Source: JBFKMV01 sp041629655 (GTDB lineage Bacteria > Acidobacteriota > Polarisedimenticolia > Polarisedimenticolales > Polarisedimenticolaceae). From it: a stretch of 6,863 bases of DNA. Under the pieces are notes generated by a model. It had not been told where the DNA came from. It worked only from the letters and a program-made list of their open reading frames with translations, and did no database searches. A program made the position numbers and the translations under genes. Numbering within the stretch: the stretch's first letter is position 1; every line of letters begins with the position of its first letter. Where the stretch lies: positions 1-6,863 of the forward strand of contig JBFKMV010000224.1 in assembly GCA_041629655.1 (NCBI GenBank), written 5' to 3'. Shown piece by piece: positions 1-6,863 of this stretch.

Positions 1-1
1 C

Positions 2-688
<687 letters not shown>

Positions 689-695
689 CCGTCCC

Positions 696-699
696 GAGG
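696..699 (+). promoter_or_regulatory. Ribosome binding site of mreC
   Basis: GAGG lies 5 bases before the ATG at 705, inside the 16-base mreB-mreC gap. It is a modest Shine-Dalgarno match and supports 705 as the mreC start. No promoter-like sequence fits in this gap, so mreC depends on transcription from upstream. Confidence 0.6.
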
Positions 700-704
700 C
701 CGAG

Positions 705-1562
705 ATGCCGGCCCTCAATCCCACGCGTCAGAACGCGCTGATCCTGGTGGCGCTGCTGTTCGGGCAGCTGCTGCTGATGGCGGGGAGCGCCCGCGGGGAC
801 CGCGACGCCAACATGCTGGAAACCGGGCTGATGCGAGCCACCCGGCCGCTGGTGGGGGTGGCCAGCGGGGCCGGGGACGCGCTCCGCGGGGCGTTCACCG
901 GGGTGCGGCGGCTGCTCGGCGCGCACGCCGAGAACGAGCAGCTGCGGGTCCGGGTGCGCCAGCTCGAGACGGAGCTCGCCCAGACCCGCGAGCAGGTGCT
1001 GGAGAACCCGCGCCTGCGTCGCCTGCTCGGGATGCGCGAGACGCTGGCGCCGCAGTCGATCGGGGCCTCGGTGGTGACGGCGATCCTGACCGACCAGGAC
1101 AAGTTGATCGTGATCGATCGCGGCACCGCGGACGGCGTGCACGCCGACCTGCCGGTGATCGCGTGGGGCGGCGCCGTGGGACGCGTCGTCTCCGCGGGCA
1201 CGCACCTGGCCAAAGTACGATTGCTCGACGATCCGAGCAGCCGGATCGCCGGCGTGGTCCAGCGCTCGCGCGTCGAGGGCATGGTCCACGGCCGCGGCGA
1301 CGAACCGCTGGAGATGCGTTACGTGCCGCGGTTCTCCGACGTGATGCTGGAGGACCGCGTCGTGACCTCGGGACGGGAGGGCGTGTTCCCGCGCGGCGTG
1401 GGCATCGGCACGGTCGGTTTCGTCGGCGACGACGCCGGCATCAGCAAGCAGGTCCGGCTGCGTCCGGCGGTCGACCCACACGCGCTGGAAGAGGTGCTGG
1501 TGCTGCTCGAGCCGGTCGGCAGCCGCCTGCTCGACGCCGCCGACGGCGGGGGCGGATCGTGA
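705..1562 (+). CDS. mreC: Rod shape-determining protein MreC
   Basis: MreC is a bitopic membrane protein whose periplasmic part assembles into filaments and activates PBP2-RodA (family knowledge). The product has 285 residues, a usual length. Seen in order: a short polar N-terminus; one membrane segment at about residues 11-27 (ALILVALLFGQLLLMAG); an amphipathic linker; a heptad-like coiled coil at about 74-108 rich in Glu, Gln, Arg and Leu (AENEQLRVRVRQLETELAQ); and the double beta-barrel domain from about 112 to 272. The beta domain includes VIDRGTADGV (136-145), LLDDPSSRIAGVV (173-185) and the family hallmark VVTSGREGVFPRGVGIGTV (219-237). The ATG at 705 follows GAGG and places the membrane segment correctly. 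The last residues, DGGGGS, are encoded by the same G-rich bases that serve as the mreD ribosome binding site. The stop codon overlaps the mreD start by 4 bases, implying coupled translation. Sequence identity to characterised MreC cannot be measured here, but the architecture and hallmark motif are clear. Confidence 0.94.
   Translation: MPALNPTRQNALILVALLFGQLLLMAGSARGDRDANMLETGLMRATRPLVGVASGAGDALRGAFTGVRRLLGAHAENEQLRVRVRQLETELAQTREQVLENPRLRRLLGMRETLAPQSIGASVVTAILTDQDKLIVIDRGTADGVHADLPVIAWGGAVGRVVSAGTHLAKVRLLDDPSSRIAGVVQRSRVEGMVHGRGDEPLEMRYVPRFSDVMLEDRVVTSGREGVFPRGVGIGTVGFVGDDAGISKQVRLRPAVDPHALEEVLVLLEPVGSRLLDAADGGGGS
1548..1552 (+). promoter_or_regulatory. Ribosome binding site of mreD, inside the end of mreC
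   Basis: A GGGGG run sits 6 bases before the GTG at 1559, within the glycine codons that end mreC. It decides the mreD start: the frame stays open upstream to 1163, but only this GTG has a purine-rich leader and gives a membrane-protein N-terminus. Confidence 0.6.
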
Positions 1563-2065
1563 AGCTGCTCCGGGCGATCGCCGCGTTGCTGCTGTGCCTG
1601 ATGTTGCAGGAGGCGCTGGCCCGGTTGGCGCCGGCGGCCGCCCGACACCTCGACCTGATGATGCTGCCGGTCGTGTGGTACGCCTTCGCGCGCTCGCAGC
1701 GCGCCGGGATGCTGGTCGGCTGCGCCGCGGGGCTGCTCGAGGACGCCTGGTTCCACGTCGGTGTGTTCGGGCTGAACGGGTTCAAGAAGACACTCCTCGG
1801 CTGGGCGCTGGGGGGGCTGGCCTCGCGCTTCGAGCTGACCCGCTCCTGGGCCCGCTTCCTGGGCGGCGTGCTGGCGTCGCTCGGCGACAGCGGCCTGGAG
1901 CTGGTGCTGCGGCGGCTGCTGGAGGAGCAGGCCCCGCCGGTCCGGCCCCAGGAGCTGCTGCTGCGGGCCGGGATCATGGGCTTGCTCGTGGCGGCCAGTT
2001 TCCTCATAGTGGAAAGAGGCCTGCGCCGGGACCGTCTCGACGCGGGCCTGGCGCGACGCGCCTAG
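1559..2065 (+). CDS. mreD: Rod shape-determining protein MreD
   Basis: MreD is a small polytopic inner-membrane protein that works with MreC in the elongasome; its biochemical role is not settled (family knowledge). The product has 168 residues, close to the usual 160-170. It begins (V/M)KLLRAIAALLLCLML, a first membrane helix. Further hydrophobic segments fall at about residues 34-43, 50-62, 80-94, 100-112 and 139-152. The segment GMLVGCAAGLLEDAWF followed by GLNGFKKTLLGW matches the MreD pattern of a Gly-rich helix, Leu-Leu-x-Asp, then Asn-Gly-x-x-Lys-Thr. The start is GTG in the GTGA overlap with the mreC stop, a typical coupled arrangement. The last residues, ERGLRRDRLDAGLARRA, form a basic cytoplasmic tail. 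MreD is poorly conserved, so the call rests on membrane topology, the GLLED motif and its place between mreC and mrdA. Confidence 0.88.
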   Translation: MKLLRAIAALLLCLMLQEALARLAPAAARHLDLMMLPVVWYAFARSQRAGMLVGCAAGLLEDAWFHVGVFGLNGFKKTLLGWALGGLASRFELTRSWARFLGGVLASLGDSGLELVLRRLLEEQAPPVRPQELLLRAGIMGLLVAASFLIVERGLRRDRLDAGLARRA

Positions 2066-2089
2066 CACGCCGGGCGCGGCAGGGCGAAC

Positions 2090-3970
2090 ATGGACTACCG
2101 GGATCGCTGGGAGCACAAGGCCTACCTGACCGGCCGCCGGCTGGACCGCCGGGTGCATCTGCTCCACGGCCTGTTGATCCTGCTCACGTTGTTCTTCGTG
2201 ATGGACTTCTGGTACCTCCAGGTGGTCCGCGGCGACGAGTATGCCCGGCTGGCGGAGAGCAACCGGCTGCGCCGGGTCCTGTTGAGCCCGTCGCGCGGCG
2301 TGATCGTCGACCGGCACGGCGACGTGCTGGCCTCGACCCGTCCCTCGCTGAGCCTGGTGCTGCTGCGCGAGGACGCGCGGGACGTGACCGGCCAGCTCCA
2401 GCGGCTGGCGCCGCTCCTCGGCACACCCTACGAGACGCTGCGCGAGCGCTGGAAGACGATGCAGTCGCGACCGCTGTTCGAGCCGCTGGTGCTCAAGGAG
2501 GACGTGCAGCTCGAGGAGCTGGCCTGGGTCGAGGCCCGGCCCGAGCTGTTTCCCTCCGTGGAGGTGATCCAGCGCGCCCGCCGCAGCTACCCGTTCGGCG
2601 ACGTGGTGGCGCACGCGTTGGGCTACGTGGGCGAGGTCAGCGAGGCGCAGCTCGCCCGCAGCCGCGGCGACGAGTACCAGCGCGGCGACATCATCGGCAA
2701 GTCTGGCGTCGAGCGCGGCTACGACGAACGGTTGCGCGGCCACCGCGGGTTCAAGTTCGTCTCGGTGAACACGCTGGGCCGGCAGATGCCCGGGCCCGCG
2801 CCGCGCGGCCAGGAACCGCGGGACGGCGAGCGGCTCGAGCTGACGCTCGACGTGCGCCTGCAGCGGGCGCTGCACGACGCGCTGCGCGGCGAGGCCGGCG
2901 CCGCGGTGTTCCTCGATCCGCGGACCGGCGAGGTGCTGGCGCTGGCCTCCTCGCCGTTCTACGACCCGAACGACTTCGCCAACGGAATCAGCCACGAGCA
3001 GTGGAACGGCATCACCCGCGATCCGCTGCGCCCGCTGCACGACCGCGTGATCGACAGCTTCTACGCGCCGGGGTCGACGTTCAAGGTCGTGATGGCGGTG
3101 GCCGGGCTGGAGACGGGCACGATCACGCCCTCGCACACCGTGCACTGCGCCGGATCGGTCAAGCTGTACAACCGGCGCTTCCTGTGCTGGAAGCGGGGCG
3201 GGCACGGCACGGTCGACCTGCGCAAGGCGTTGACGCATTCGTGCAACGTGTACTTCTACCTGCTCGGCCAGCAGCTCGGCATCGACGTGATCCACCAGTA
3301 CGGCGACCAGTTCAACCTGGGGCGTCGCACCGGGATCGACGTCCCGGGGGAGCGCACGGGGATCCTGCCCAGCCGGGCCTGGAAGCGCGAGTCGATGCGC
3401 GAGCCGTGGTACCCCGGCGACACCGTCTCGTTGTCGATCGGGCAGGGGTTGCTGGCCGTGACGCCGGTCCAGATGGCCACCATGATCTCCGCGGTCGCGA
3501 CCGCAGGGAAGCTGCCCTCGCCGCACCTGATCCGGGGCACCGGCGGGCCGCCCGTCGAGCTGGCCGTCTCCCCGGCCACGTTCGAGCCGATCCGCGGCGC
3601 CCTCGAGGACGTCGTCGACCACGGGACGGGGCGCCGCGGGCGCGTGGCCGGCGTGCGGGTGGCCGGCAAGACCGGCACCGCGCAGCTGTACAAGCACTCG
3701 GCGGGCATCGACGCCGACAAGCTGCCCAAGGCCGAGCGCGACCATGCGTGGTTCGTGGGCTACGCCCCGGCCGAGGACCCGGTGGTGGCGTTCGCGGTCG
3801 TGATCGAGCACGGCGGCCACGGCGGCACGACGGCCGCTCCCGTCGCGCGCAAGGTGCTGGAGGTCCTATTCAACCCGCCGTCCGAGCCGTCGCGCGAGCC
3901 GGATGCGCTGCGCGCCGGCAGCGGACCGCGACCGGAGTTGACGCGTGTCCGCGCGCAGGCTTCTCGATAA
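2090..3970 (+). CDS. mrdA: Penicillin-binding protein 2, peptidoglycan DD-transpeptidase
   Basis: PBP2 is the class B transpeptidase that crosslinks side-wall peptidoglycan in the periplasm as partner of RodA and is a beta-lactam target (family knowledge). The product has 626 residues, the usual length. In order: cytoplasmic tail 1-23; one membrane helix at about 24-46 (LLHGLLILLTLFFVMDFWYL); the pedestal domain with RGVIVDRHGDVLA (69-81) and GKSGVERGYDERLRG (from 203); then the transpeptidase domain. All three catalytic motifs are intact: STFK with Ser329 and Lys332, SCN at 384-386, and KTGTAQ from Lys527. Cys353, Cys366, His372 and Cys385 form a possible metal site. The ATG at 2090 follows AGGG by 5 bases and sits 24 bases after the mreD stop. 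The C-terminal 30 or so residues (from about 597) are rich in Pro, Arg, Ser and Glu and look disordered; their last 26 bases overlap rodA. The position between mreD and rodA, the full set of class B motifs and the rod-complex context favour PBP2 over the division protein FtsI. Confidence 0.97.
   Translation: MDYRDRWEHKAYLTGRRLDRRVHLLHGLLILLTLFFVMDFWYLQVVRGDEYARLAESNRLRRVLLSPSRGVIVDRHGDVLASTRPSLSLVLLREDARDVTGQLQRLAPLLGTPYETLRERWKTMQSRPLFEPLVLKEDVQLEELAWVEARPELFPSVEVIQRARRSYPFGDVVAHALGYVGEVSEAQLARSRGDEYQRGDIIGKSGVERGYDERLRGHRGFKFVSVNTLGRQMPGPAPRGQEPRDGERLELTLDVRLQRALHDALRGEAGAAVFLDPRTGEVLALASSPFYDPNDFANGISHEQWNGITRDPLRPLHDRVIDSFYAPGSTFKVVMAVAGLETGTITPSHTVHCAGSVKLYNRRFLCWKRGGHGTVDLRKALTHSCNVYFYLLGQQLGIDVIHQYGDQFNLGRRTGIDVPGERTGILPSRAWKRESMREPWYPGDTVSLSIGQGLLAVTPVQMATMISAVATAGKLPSPHLIRGTGGPPVELAVSPATFEPIRGALEDVVDHGTGRRGRVAGVRVAGKTGTAQLYKHSAGIDADKLPKAERDHAWFVGYAPAEDPVVAFAVVIEHGGHGGTTAAPVARKVLEVLFNPPSEPSREPDALRAGSGPRPELTRVRAQASR
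3933..3936 (+). promoter_or_regulatory. Ribosome binding site of rodA, inside mrdA
   Basis: GGAG lies 8 bases before the GTG at 3945, within the mrdA coding sequence. It supports the GTG start and hence the 26-base mrdA-rodA overlap, which would tie translation of the two enzyme partners together. Confidence 0.6.
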
Positions 3971-5033
3971 CATCGACCTGCCGACGATCCTGACCACGCT
4001 GGCGCTGGTCGGGATCGGCATCCTGGGAATCGCCTCCGCCACGCTGGAGCAATCCAACGAGGGGCTGTGGCGGCAGCAGGTGATCTGGCTGCTGCTGGGC
4101 GTGGTGGTGGCCTGCGTGGTGATCTGGGTCGACTATCACGTCTGGGCCCAGGCGGCGCTGGCGCTGCATGCCGGGGCGATCGGCCTGCTGGTGCTGGTGA
4201 TGTTCATCGGGCGGGAGGTCGCGGGCAACCGCTCGTGGCTGGTCTTCGGGCCGCTGCGGCTGCAGCCCTCGGAGCTCGCCAAGTGGACCACCTGTCTCGC
4301 GCTGGCCGCCTATCTCGCGGTGCGGGTGCGCGACCGGCTGGCGTTCCGGCACCTGCTGGAGATGGGGCTGCTCGTCGGGACGCCGATGGGGTTGGTGGCG
4401 CTCCAGCCCGATCTCGGAACGGCGCTGATCTTCGTGCCGATCTACCTCGCCGCGATCCTGCTCGGCGGCGTTCCGTGGCGGATCGTGTTGCTGGCGCTGC
4501 TGGCCGCGATGCTGCTGGCGCCGATCGGCTGGACGCAGCTCAAGGACTACCAGCGCGAGCGGATCCTGACCGTGCTCGACGACGCGCGCGATCCGTCCGG
4601 TGTCGGCTACCAGGTGCGGCAATCGAAGATCGCGATCGGCTCCGGCCGGCTCGTCGGCAAGGGGCTGTTCCGCGGCACCCAGAGCCAGCTCAACTACCTG
4701 CCGGCCCAGCACACCGACTTCATCCTCGCGGTGCTGGCCGAGGAGCTGGGCTTCATCGGCGCGATCGCGGTGCTCGGCCTGTTCTACTACGTGCTGTTCC
4801 GCGGCGTGCTGGCCGCGCTGTCCGCGCAGGACCGGCTGGGCACCTACATCTGTCTGCTCGTGGTGGCCTGGATCACGGGTCAGCTCGCCATCAACATCGG
4901 CATGGTGCTCGGCCGGCTGCCCACCATCGGCGTACCGTTGCCGCTGGTCTCGTACGGCGGATCGGCGTTGCTGACGTCGCTGGCCGGAATCGCGCTGATC
5001 GTCAACGTCCGCTCGCGCCGGTTCGTCAACTGA
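3945..5033 (+). CDS. rodA: Peptidoglycan glycosyltransferase RodA (SEDS family)
   Basis: RodA polymerises lipid II into glycan strands in the inner membrane during elongation, in complex with PBP2 (family knowledge). The product has 362 residues, normal for RodA, with about ten hydrophobic segments, starting at residues 14-32 and 46-62. SEDS hallmarks seen are GNRSWLVFGPLRLQPSELAK with the conserved Glu110, LQPDLGTALIF, SGRLVGKGLFRGTQSQLNYL, and HTDFILAVLAEELGFIGA, in which Asp258 corresponds to the catalytic aspartate of the family. The C-terminal PTIGVPLPLVSYGGSALL has Ser336-Tyr-Gly-Gly. GTG at 3945 is chosen because GGAG precedes it and the product starts with a short SARRLLDNIDLP tail ahead of the first helix. 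It overlaps mrdA by 26 bases. FtsW is the main alternative; the mreBCD-mrdA context, the length and the HTDFI wording favour RodA. It ends with TGA, and the 76 bases beyond hold a new promoter-like site rather than further coupling. Confidence 0.96.
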   Translation: MSARRLLDNIDLPTILTTLALVGIGILGIASATLEQSNEGLWRQQVIWLLLGVVVACVVIWVDYHVWAQAALALHAGAIGLLVLVMFIGREVAGNRSWLVFGPLRLQPSELAKWTTCLALAAYLAVRVRDRLAFRHLLEMGLLVGTPMGLVALQPDLGTALIFVPIYLAAILLGGVPWRIVLLALLAAMLLAPIGWTQLKDYQRERILTVLDDARDPSGVGYQVRQSKIAIGSGRLVGKGLFRGTQSQLNYLPAQHTDFILAVLAEELGFIGAIAVLGLFYYVLFRGVLAALSAQDRLGTYICLLVVAWITGQLAINIGMVLGRLPTIGVPLPLVSYGGSALLTSLAGIALIVNVRSRRFVN

Positions 5034-5063
5034 GCCTCCGCTCGGCGCCCCGCCGGCCCGTTT

Positions 5064-5072
5064 TGCTAGAAT
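5064..5072 (+). promoter_or_regulatory. Candidate extended -10 promoter for the radical SAM gene
   Basis: TGC followed by TAGAAT (5067-5072) matches an extended -10 element with one mismatch to TATAAT. It lies in a short AT-richer island, preceded by TTT, inside otherwise very GC-rich sequence and in the only sizeable intergenic gap. No good -35 hexamer is seen 16-18 bases upstream (the bases are GGCGCC-like), which is tolerable for an extended -10 promoter. Initiation would be expected near 5078-5081, giving a leader of about 30 bases before the ATG at 5110. The call rests on sequence pattern alone. Confidence 0.5.
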
Positions 5073-5103
5073 CCTCCGGTTGTCACGACGATCCGGCGGA
5101 GGA
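5072..5103 (+). promoter_or_regulatory. Inverted repeat enclosing the Shine-Dalgarno of the radical SAM gene
   Basis: TCCTCCG at 5072-5078 is perfectly complementary to CGGAGGA at 5097-5103, with 18 bases between. The right arm contains the GGAGG Shine-Dalgarno (5098-5102), 7 bases before the ATG at 5110, one of the strongest ribosome binding sites in the window. RNA reading through from rodA could fold the site into a 7-bp stem. RNA started at the promoter just upstream would begin at about 5078-5081 and lack most of the left arm. The repeat is seen directly; a regulatory role is inference. Confidence 0.4.
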
Positions 5104-5109
5104 CGGCGG

Positions 5110-6863
5110 ATGGCCGAAAGCACGTTGCTGCCTGGCGGAATCGAGGCCGGCTACCAGGGGCTGCTGGCCGGGGTGCAGCGCCCGCTGCGCTACATCGGCG
5201 GCGAGTGGAACGAGGTGGTCAAGGACCACCGCGCGGTCGACCTGACGTTCGGGCTCGGTTTCCCGGACGTCTACGAGATCGGGATGTCCCACCTCGGTTA
5301 CCGCATCCTGTATTCGCTGCTCAACGCGCGCGAGGACACCGCGGCCGAACGGGTGTTCTGCCCCTGGCCCGACATGGCGGACGCGCTGCGGCGCGAGCGG
5401 GTGCCGCTGGCGACGCTGGAGACCCGGACGCCGCTGGCCGAGCTGGACGTGCTGGGCTTCTCGCTGCAGTACGAGATGACGTTCACCAACGTGCTGGAGA
5501 TGCTGGACCTGGCCGGGATCCCCTTGCGCTCGGGGCAGCGCGGCGACGACGACCCGCTGATCGTCGTCGGGGGCCCGGTGGTGTTCAACGTCGAGCCGCT
5601 GGCCGACTTCGTGGATCTGGTGTTCGTCGGCGACGGCGAGGAGATGATCCCCGAGTTCCTGGAGCGGCTGAAGCAGCTCAAGCGCGCCGGCGCGCCGCGC
5701 CGGGCCCGGATCCGCGAGCTGAGCCGCATCGAGGGGATCTACGCTCCCGAGCTGTACGAACTGGAGACCGGGTCCAACGGACTGCTGGTGCCGGTGCCGC
5801 GCGACGGCGACACGCCGTACCCGGTCAAGCGCCGGATCGTGATGGACCTCGACGCCTACCCGTTCCCGGACCGGATCATCGTGCCGCACGGCGAGATCGT
5901 CCACGACCGCGTCTCGGTCGAGCTGATGCGCGGCTGCCCGGTGGGCTGCCGCTTCTGCCAGGCCGGCTACGTCTACCGGCCGACCCGCGAGCGCGACCCG
6001 AACCAGGTCCGCGACACGGTGATCCGCTCGATTCGCGCCACGGGGTACGACGAGTTCTCGCTGTCGTCGCTCAACACGGGCGAGTACGGCGCGATCCATC
6101 CGCTGATGTTCGACCTGATGGACCGCTTCGAGCCGGAGCAGGTCTCGGTCTCGCTGTCCTCGATGCACGCCTCGACGATGACCGAGGACCTGGCGCGCGA
6201 GGTGCGCCGCGTGCGCAAGTCCGGGTTCACGATCGCCCCCGAGGCCGGCACCCAGCGCCTGCGCAACGTGATCAACAAGAACCTCGACGAGGAGCAGATC
6301 CTGAACGCCTGCCGGCTGGCGTTCGAGGCCGGCTGGGACGTGATCAAGCTGTACTTCATGATCGGGCTGCCGACCGAGACCGAGGCCGACGTCGACGGCA
6401 CCGTCGACCTGGCGCACCGCATCGTCGAGATCGGTCGCCGTGTGCGCAAGAAGGGCCGGGTCGAGGTGACCCTGTCGGCGTCGTCGTTCATCCCCAAGGC
6501 CGAGACGCCGTTCCAGTGGATCGGCATGGATCGCGTCGACAGCATCTATCGCAAGCAGGATCGCATCGCCGGCCGCGTGCGGCGCGGCGTGCGCTTCAAG
6601 CATCACACCTGCGAGACGAGTTTTCTCGAGGCGGTGTTCTCGCGCGGCGACCGGCGGCTGTGCGGGGTGCTGGAGCGGGCCTGGCGCGGCGGGGCGCGCT
6701 TCGACGGCTGGGACGAGCTGTTCAACAAGCCGGCCTGGGACCGGGCCTTCCGCGAGGAGGGCGTCGACCCCGAGCGTTACGCCCACGGGGACTGGGATCC
6801 CGGGCGGCGGCTGCCCTGGAGCGTCGTCGATTTGCGAATCAACAAGAAGTGGCTGGAGATCGA
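5110..6863 (+). CDS. Radical SAM protein of unknown function, TIGR03960-like (3'-truncated)
   Basis: The frame is open from ATG 5110 to the window edge, giving 584 residues with no stop. The start follows GGAGG by 7 bases. The N-terminal part (about 25-250) resembles the Rossmann-like N-terminal domain of this family, with GLGFPDVYEIGMSHLGY, CPWPDM, and VVGGPVVFNVEPLADF ending in VFVGDGEE, as in B12-type radical SAM proteins. No DxHxxG cobalamin-ligand motif is visible. The radical SAM core begins at ELMRGCPVGCRFCQAGYVYR, where Cys276, Cys280 and Cys283 form the CX3CX2C motif that binds the 4Fe-4S cluster cleaving S-adenosylmethionine. Further core signatures are FTIAPEAGTQRLRNVINKN and VIKLYFMIGLPTETEADV. 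After the barrel come FIPKAETPFQW, FLEAVFSRGDRRL and LPWSVVDLRINKKW, conserved C-terminal wording of the family. Other cysteines are 84, 401, 501 and 518. Homologues often continue into, or lie beside, a DUF2344 domain and RNase E/G, which would be right of the window. The substrate is unknown. It has its own candidate promoter, so its link to the elongasome may only be positional. Confidence 0.92.
   Translation, partial: MAESTLLPGGIEAGYQGLLAGVQRPLRYIGGEWNEVVKDHRAVDLTFGLGFPDVYEIGMSHLGYRILYSLLNAREDTAAERVFCPWPDMADALRRERVPLATLETRTPLAELDVLGFSLQYEMTFTNVLEMLDLAGIPLRSGQRGDDDPLIVVGGPVVFNVEPLADFVDLVFVGDGEEMIPEFLERLKQLKRAGAPRRARIRELSRIEGIYAPELYELETGSNGLLVPVPRDGDTPYPVKRRIVMDLDAYPFPDRIIVPHGEIVHDRVSVELMRGCPVGCRFCQAGYVYRPTRERDPNQVRDTVIRSIRATGYDEFSLSSLNTGEYGAIHPLMFDLMDRFEPEQVSVSLSSMHASTMTEDLAREVRRVRKSGFTIAPEAGTQRLRNVINKNLDEEQILNACRLAFEAGWDVIKLYFMIGLPTETEADVDGTVDLAHRIVEIGRRVRKKGRVEVTLSASSFIPKAETPFQWIGMDRVDSIYRKQDRIAGRVRRGVRFKHHTCETSFLEAVFSRGDRRLCGVLERAWRGGARFDGWDELFNKPAWDRAFREEGVDPERYAHGDWDPGRRLPWSVVDLRINKKWLEI

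Noticed and set aside
1163..1558. Upstream extension of the mreD frame, open from 1163.
   Set aside because: The extension overlaps mreC and encodes an Arg/Gly-rich stretch with no membrane character. The GTG at 1559 has a Shine-Dalgarno and yields the expected MreD length.
1319..3820. Antisense open frame of 833 codons on the - strand.
   Set aside because: It lies opposite the certain genes mreC, mreD and mrdA, and its translation is rich in Arg, Gln, His, Val and Ala with no domain or motif. Long antisense frames are expected where third codon positions are almost all G or C.
1594..3993. Same-strand alternative frames at 1594-3993 and 4067-5245.
   Set aside because: Their products are dominated by Arg, Ala, Gly and Pro and overlap genes with intact catalytic motifs in the other frame.
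5043..5064. Possible rho-independent terminator after rodA: CGGCG/CGCCG stem with a 3-base loop, then TTTT.
   Set aside because: The stem is only 5 bp, 5 bases separate it from a run of only four T, and those T belong to the promoter-like island. Too weak to call in sequence this GC-rich.
5185..5650. Cobalamin binding in the N-terminal domain of the radical SAM protein.
   Set aside because: The domain resembles B12-type domains (VVGGP and GDGEE segments), but no DxHxxG motif is present; the only similar spot, GMSHLGY, has the wrong spacing.
3870..6786. Further long - strand frames at 3870-5123 (417 codons) and 5083-6786 (567 codons).
   Set aside because: They mirror rodA and the radical SAM gene, are Gln/His/Arg-rich without recognisable motifs, and show no ribosome binding site logic. 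They are treated as GC-driven shadows.

Overview
The window is a GC-rich (by eye about two thirds G+C, strongly G/C at third codon positions), fully coding stretch with every gene on the + strand. It carries the rod-shape (elongasome) gene cluster of a Gram-negative-type bacterium: the 3' two thirds of mreB, then complete mreC, mreD, mrdA (PBP2) and rodA. After a 76-base gap comes a large radical SAM protein of unknown function that runs off the right edge. The gene set, the MreD wording (Gly-Leu-Asn-Gly-Phe-x-Lys-Thr) and the radical SAM neighbour fit Acidobacteriota, Myxococcota or Desulfobacterota-like lineages. That placement is inference only; nothing in the window fixes the taxon.

Layout: mreB (partial, ends 688), 16-base gap, mreC (705-1562), 4-base GTGA overlap, mreD (1559-2065), 24-base gap, mrdA (2090-3970), 26-base overlap, rodA (3945-5033). 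The tight spacing and two overlaps point to one translationally coupled operon whose promoter lies left of the window. The 5034-5109 gap holds the only convincing promoter-like sequence (extended -10, TGC-TAGAAT) and a strong Shine-Dalgarno for the radical SAM gene at 5110. That gene is therefore probably transcribed both from its own promoter and by read-through.

Functionally, MreB filaments under the membrane, MreC/MreD in the membrane and periplasm, the transpeptidase PBP2 and the SEDS glycosyltransferase RodA form one machine that inserts peptidoglycan into the lateral wall. All catalytic motifs visible in PBP2 and RodA are intact. PBP2 also carries a Cys/Cys/His/Cys set placed where a zinc site is known in another PBP2. 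The radical SAM protein matches a widespread uncharacterised family (I recognise it as the TIGR03960 type, often found with a DUF2344 partner and RNase E/G). It has an intact CX3CX2C cluster motif.

No RNA genes, mobile elements, CRISPR arrays or long repeats were seen, and no stretch of more than 76 bases lacks a gene. This is largely an ordinary core-genome region. The points worth a second look are the radical SAM family itself, the possible leader hairpin over its ribosome binding site, and the putative PBP2 zinc site.
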